The translations under genes were made by a program, and so were the position numbers. Shown here piece by piece: positions 60,707 to 64,000 of a stretch of 64,000 nt of DNA (position 1 is its first letter; each line of letters begins with the position of its first letter). The DNA comes from Oscillospiraceae bacterium. GTDB lineage: Bacteria; Bacillota; Clostridia; Oscillospirales; Oscillospiraceae. The stretch covers positions 30,160 to 94,159 of the forward strand of contig JAFVZT010000030.1 in NCBI GenBank assembly GCA_017508045.1. Direction: 5' to 3'. The notes under the pieces were generated by a model. It made no database searches, was not told the origin of the DNA, and saw only the letters and a program-made list of their open reading frames with translations.

Positions 60707-61120
60707 TTATTTAAAATGCTTCTCCACAAAGGTATCCACAGCCTTGACCGGCAGGCCCTTCTGCATCAGTGCCAGCACAGCAATGACCAGCAGCGCGGCC
60801 TTTTCGGCGATATACAAAATGCTGTTAACGAAAGAGCAAAGGCTATCGACAAACGGAACGTCTACGTACACATCAAAGAACGACAGGAAGCGGGGAATCA
60901 GATTTACAACATCGGGAATAAGCTCAAACACATAACCTACCAGGTTATACGCCAGGACCGCCAGAAGCACCTTTGCGGTAGTTTGGCGCAGTGCCAAATC
61001 CTCCTCACAGAAAAATACATAGCCCACTGTAAGAAGAAGCGCAACCAGATTGTTGGACAGGCCAACACAGGCTGCCAGCACAGCAAGCACCGTTGTGGAA
61101 AGACCCAATTTCAGTTTCAT
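60707..61120 (-). CDS. Small membrane protein of unknown function
   Basis: 137 residues, unrecognised. Three to four hydrophobic segments (about 8-37, 48-68 and 100-122) with an acidic patch FFCEEDLALRQT between the first two; the C-terminus is polar. AGGGTAGTT lies before the ATG. The arrangement resembles small stress-associated membrane proteins, but no family can be named. Confidence 0.6.
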   Translation of the reverse strand: MKLKLGLSTTVLAVLAACVGLSNNLVALLLTVGYVFFCEEDLALRQTTAKVLLAVLAYNLVGYVFELIPDVVNLIPRFLSFFDVYVDVPFVDSLCSFVNSILYIAEKAALLVIAVLALMQKGLPVKAVDTFVEKHFK

Positions 61121-61227
61121 AACTACCCTCCAAAACTTTAAATATACCCCTATTTAGGTTATTTCTTAATTATTTTACAAAAATTATCCCACATTGTCAA
61201 GAACAGCAAATTGGGGAAAATAACGGA

Positions 61228-61256
61228 TTGCAAACCGACAAAAAACAAGGTATGAT
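61228..61256 (+). promoter_or_regulatory. Promoter of the ParB-like/BMP fusion unit
   Basis: TTGCAA at 61228-61233 and TATGAT at 61251-61256, 17-bp spacer, 30 nt before the ATG. Confidence 0.65.
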
Positions 61257-61285
61257 AAAGACAGCCTACATAAGGAGCTTCTGCT

Positions 61286-63229
61286 ATGAATGTTGCTGAT
61301 GCATTGGAAGAATATGTCCACGCCCTGAAAATGGGTCAAAAAGAATACCGCGAGCTGCTTCAAAAAGGAAAAAGTCCCTATCCGGCGGTTTTAGACCAAC
61401 TTTCCCGGGATATTTCCGCAGAGCCCGTGGTAGAGATTGGTCTTGTGGAAATTCCTGCGGAGCGTATTGTGGGTACCCGATCCGCCGGTCGGATATCCGC
61501 CTTTACCCCCAGCTTTTTACCCCTTTTGGGTCCGGACAGCGAATTTGCCCACAAGTGGGTCAGCCTGTGCGCCGCCCACCTGTCGGATGAGGGCATCCGA
61601 GACCCTATCGTTGCCTACGAATATCTGGGTAAATTCTATGTCCAGGAGGGCAACAAGCGGGTAAGCGTTTTACGGTATTTCGATGCCGCAAAAATCCCCG
61701 GAATTGTCCATCGGATACTGCCCGCACGCACCGGCCAGCCTGAAATTGAGGCCTATTATGAATTTTTAAAATTCTACGAAAGCGCCCGGATTTACGATGT
61801 GCAGTTTCGCAGGCCGGGAGATTATGCCAAGCTGCTGGCCTTTCTGGGCAAGGAGCTGGGACAAGCCTGGACCGAACGGGAGCAAAAAACCTTCCGTGCC
61901 TATTTCCAGTACTTCCGGGAGGTCTTTGCCGCCTGCCGGGGAGAGGATCTGGATTTGCTGCCTGAAGAAGCACTTTTGCTGTGGCTGCGGGTGTATCCTT
62001 TCCAGGATTTGGGCAAGCTCCCCTCCTGGGAGCTGAAAAAAGCCATGCAGACACTGTGGGAAAATATGGTTTCCATTTCTCAAGATGACCCTGTCCAGGT
62101 GGAAACCGCGCCGGATACCCAAACCAAGGGCGGACTGCTCAGCAAGCTCCTTCCCACTGCGCCGGAGCATCTGAATGTGGCCTTTATCCACCAGCTGGAC
62201 CCCCAGATAAGCAGCTGGGCAAAGGGTCACCAGGAGGGCGCTTTGCACCTGCAAACCGTTCTGCAGGACAAGGTCACCGTTCGCAGCTACTACCACGCTG
62301 ACTCCCCGGAGCAGACCGAACAGCTTTTACAGCAGGCTGTTGCCGAGGGCGCCCAGGTGGTGTTTACTACAGCCCCCAAGCTTAGCCGGGCAACGCTGAA
62401 AGCCGCGGTGGAGCATCCCAGGGTAAAATTCTTAAACTGCTCTGTAAATGCCCCCTACTCCAGCGTCCGTACCTATTACAGCCGGATTTTTGAGGGAAAA
62501 TTCATCACCGGTGCCATTGCCGGGGCTATGTCGGAAAACGACAGCATCGGCTATATCGGCTCTTATCCCATTTTTGGCGTGCCTGCCTCCATCAATGCCT
62601 TTGCCTTAGGCGCGCAGCTGACCAATCCCCGGGCGAAAATTGAGCTGCGGTGGTCCTGTCAGCCGGGCAACCACGCGGAGGATTTCTTTAACCGGGGTAT
62701 TCGGGTGGTCTCCAACCGGGACATCCCCACTCCGGATAAGGTACACGGCAACTACGGCACGTATCTTTTGGAGGAGGACGGTTCTTTGCGTCCCCTCGGC
62801 TCTCCCTGCTGGATGTGGGGAAATTTCTATGAACACGTCATACGCTCTGTTTTAAACGGTAGCTGGAGCAAGGACACCCAACAGGCGGTAAATTACTGGT
62901 GGGGTATGGACAGCGGCGTCATTGACGTGGAATTGGCAGACAATCTTCCTGAGGGTCTTGTGCTGCTTGCCAAGCTCCTGCGTAAGGGTCTGCGAAACCG
63001 CACGCTGGACCCCTTCTGCCGTAAAATCATTGCCCAGGACGGCTCGGTTAAAAACCCGGGCAACTATACCTTTTCCCCGGACGAGCTTCTGCATATGGAC
63101 TGGCTGTGTGAAAATGTTGCGGGTACAATCCCAAAATTCCACGAGATTTTGCCCTTTGCCCAGGACACTGTTCGGGAGCTGGGTATTTATCGGGACGAAA
63201 TCCCCACACAAAAGGAGGGCTCCCTATGA
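61286..63229 (+). CDS. ParB-like domain fused to a BMP-type ligand-binding domain
   Basis: 647 residues, no signal peptide. The N-terminal ~150 residues contain DEGIRDPIVAYEYLGKFYVQ followed by EGNKRVSVLRYF, the ParB/sulfiredoxin-like nucleotide-binding pattern. A helical linker (about 160-280) leads to a C-terminal basic membrane protein/PnrA-type binding domain (about 295-570) with LNVAFIHQLDPQISSWAKGH, YYSRIFEGKFITGAIAGAMS and SIGYIGSYPIFGVPASINAF. BMP proteins are normally secreted lipoproteins binding nucleosides; a cytoplasmic version with a ParB-like domain suggests a ligand-sensing NTPase or DNA-related regulator. The metallophosphoesterase gene overlaps its stop (ATGA). Confidence 0.85.
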   Translation: MNVADALEEYVHALKMGQKEYRELLQKGKSPYPAVLDQLSRDISAEPVVEIGLVEIPAERIVGTRSAGRISAFTPSFLPLLGPDSEFAHKWVSLCAAHLSDEGIRDPIVAYEYLGKFYVQEGNKRVSVLRYFDAAKIPGIVHRILPARTGQPEIEAYYEFLKFYESARIYDVQFRRPGDYAKLLAFLGKELGQAWTEREQKTFRAYFQYFREVFAACRGEDLDLLPEEALLLWLRVYPFQDLGKLPSWELKKAMQTLWENMVSISQDDPVQVETAPDTQTKGGLLSKLLPTAPEHLNVAFIHQLDPQISSWAKGHQEGALHLQTVLQDKVTVRSYYHADSPEQTEQLLQQAVAEGAQVVFTTAPKLSRATLKAAVEHPRVKFLNCSVNAPYSSVRTYYSRIFEGKFITGAIAGAMSENDSIGYIGSYPIFGVPASINAFALGAQLTNPRAKIELRWSCQPGNHAEDFFNRGIRVVSNRDIPTPDKVHGNYGTYLLEEDGSLRPLGSPCWMWGNFYEHVIRSVLNGSWSKDTQQAVNYWWGMDSGVIDVELADNLPEGLVLLAKLLRKGLRNRTLDPFCRKIIAQDGSVKNPGNYTFSPDELLHMDWLCENVAGTIPKFHEILPFAQDTVRELGIYRDEIPTQKEGSL

Positions 63230-63840
63230 AAATTCTGGCACTTTCCGACGAAGAATGTCCCGCCCTGTGGGATTACTATGTTCCCGGACGGCTGAAGGAC
63301 TACGACCTGATTATCTCCTGCGGTGATTTAAAGGCAAGCTACCTCTCCTTTATCGTTACCATGGCAAAAGCGCCGGTTTTGTATGTCCACGGCAACCACG
63401 ATACCGATTACAGCCGCAGACCCCCGGAGGGGTGTGACTGTATTGACGGGGATTTGGTGGTGGTAAACGGACTGCGGATTTTAGGCCTGGGTGGCTGTCT
63501 GCGATACCGTCCCGGCGACCATCAGTATTCAGAAAAGGAAATGCGCAAACGCATCCGCAAGCTGCGGTGGAAGCTGTGGCGGCATAAGGGTGTGGATATT
63601 GTGGTTACCCACGCGCCCCCGAAGGGCTTGGGGGATGCCGAGGATGTAGCCCACCGGGGCTTTGAGGCATTTTTAAAGCTGATGGACAAGTATCAGCCAA
63701 AATACCTCCTCCACGGTCATGTCCATACATGCTACGGCGACGATCCCGTTCGGGTGCATCAATATGGCAATACGCAGGTTATCAATGTCTGTGAACGGTT
63801 TGTTCTGGATGTGGAAAATGCAGATGCCACTGTAAAATAA
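63226..63840 (+). CDS. Metallophosphoesterase
   Basis: 204 residues. Calcineurin-like metal motifs: LALSDEE (Asp where DxH is usual), SCGDLKASY, YVHGNHD (GNHD), VTHAPPKG and LLHGHVHT (GHxH). The first motif reads SDE rather than DxH, a variation seen in some families. It may hydrolyse a phosphodiester or phosphomonoester; the substrate is unknown. It overlaps the fusion gene by 4 nt, so the two proteins are probably made together and act in one process. Confidence 0.9.
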   Translation: MKILALSDEECPALWDYYVPGRLKDYDLIISCGDLKASYLSFIVTMAKAPVLYVHGNHDTDYSRRPPEGCDCIDGDLVVVNGLRILGLGGCLRYRPGDHQYSEKEMRKRIRKLRWKLWRHKGVDIVVTHAPPKGLGDAEDVAHRGFEAFLKLMDKYQPKYLLHGHVHTCYGDDPVRVHQYGNTQVINVCERFVLDVENADATVK

Positions 63841-63859
63841 AAAACCGCCCTCTGTGCAG

Positions 63860-64000
63860 TGACCTGCCCCAGTTTGTACGGACAGCACAAAAAGACCCCT
63901 ATGTAGGAAATATTTAGTTTATGCGGAGTGGCGCAGCGTTAGCGGTGCCACTCCCGTTTTATTCTGGATGCGCTCGTGGTTATAGAAATAAATGTATCTG
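63860..64000 (-). mobile_element. IS3-family insertion sequence, right part only
   Basis: The element end is tgacctgccccagtttgtac at 63860-63879, resembling IS3-family terminal repeats, followed inward by the transposase 3' end. The rest lies beyond the window. It starts about 20 nt after the metallophosphoesterase stop, inside what looks like the left arm of a terminator (aaaaaaccgccctctg). Confidence 0.7.
63919..64000 (-). CDS. IS3-family transposase orfB, C-terminal end
   Basis: Twenty-six codons before TAA at 63919-63921 read RYIYFYNHERIQNKTGVAPL and end LRHSA. YI.FYN.ERIQ..TG..P is the conserved C-terminus of IS3/IS150-type DDE transposases. The gene enters from beyond the right edge, so completeness is unknown. 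Confidence 0.85.
   Translation of the reverse strand, partial: RYIYFYNHERIQNKTGVAPLTLRHSA

Overview
The window looks like a chromosomal segment of a Gram-positive Clostridia bacterium, most likely a gut Oscillospirales-type organism. This is inferred from the T-box leader, the CIRCE element, Clostridia-style promoters and ribosome-binding sites, a PUA-less proB, a CofE-like protein, an IS3-family element and the multidomain proteins seen here. No 16S rRNA is present, so the genus is not established.

Layout. (1) 1-1.9 kb: a nearly complete acyl-CoA synthetase on the minus strand, behind its own promoter and a T-box riboswitch. (2) 2.0-11.4 kb: an integrative island of about 9.4 kb inserted at the 3' end of a tRNA-Val(CAC) gene and bounded by a 22-bp direct repeat of the tRNA end. 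It carries a large serine recombinase, an XRE regulator with an AbiH-type phage-defence gene interrupted by an in-frame TGA, a PadR/HAAS/DUF4097/cytidine-deaminase-like operon, about 1.8 kb without credible genes that contains a highly structured candidate RNA of about 700 nt and a set of hairpins separated by a 20-bp repeat, a tyrosine integrase and an orphan protein. (3) 11.8-17.4 kb: argS, an ABC-F ATPase with an altered second ATP site, and htpG under a CIRCE operator. (4) 17.4-25.6 kb: an arginine operon argG-argH-argC-argJ-argB-argD-argF with ARG-box-like palindromes, covering glutamate to arginine by the acetyl-recycling route. (5) 25.7-28.9 kb: a two-component system and two small genes. 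(6) 29.2-33.4 kb: a CofE-like ligase and the proline operon proB-proA-proC.

(7) 33.5-58.4 kb: a small MITE-like repeat, then a minus-strand cell-surface polysaccharide locus of 20 genes read from a strong promoter at 58.3 kb. It holds a PIG-L deacetylase, an initiating sugar-phosphate transferase, a sugar formyltransferase, a 4-ketoreductase-like epimerase, several glycosyltransferases, a Wzy-like polymerase, a Wzx-like flippase, pyruvyl transferase and F420-hydrogenase-beta-like genes, an aminotransferase fused to a GNAT acetyltransferase, two acyltransferases, two ATP-grasp ligases and capE/capF/capG homologues for UDP-L-FucNAc. The expected product is a heavily decorated glycan containing N-acetylfucosamine, with acetyl, formyl, pyruvyl and possibly aminoacyl groups.

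(8) 58.4-64 kb: a TraX-family acyltransferase, an O-antigen-ligase-like membrane protein, a small membrane protein, a ParB-like/BMP-binding-protein fusion with a metallophosphoesterase, and the end of an IS3-family element at the right edge.

The items most likely to be new are the structured RNA and repeat-hairpin region of the island (7.6-8.9 kb), the T-box-controlled acyl-CoA synthetase, the ParB-like/BMP fusion, and the twin ATP-grasp and aminotransferase-GNAT genes of the polysaccharide locus.
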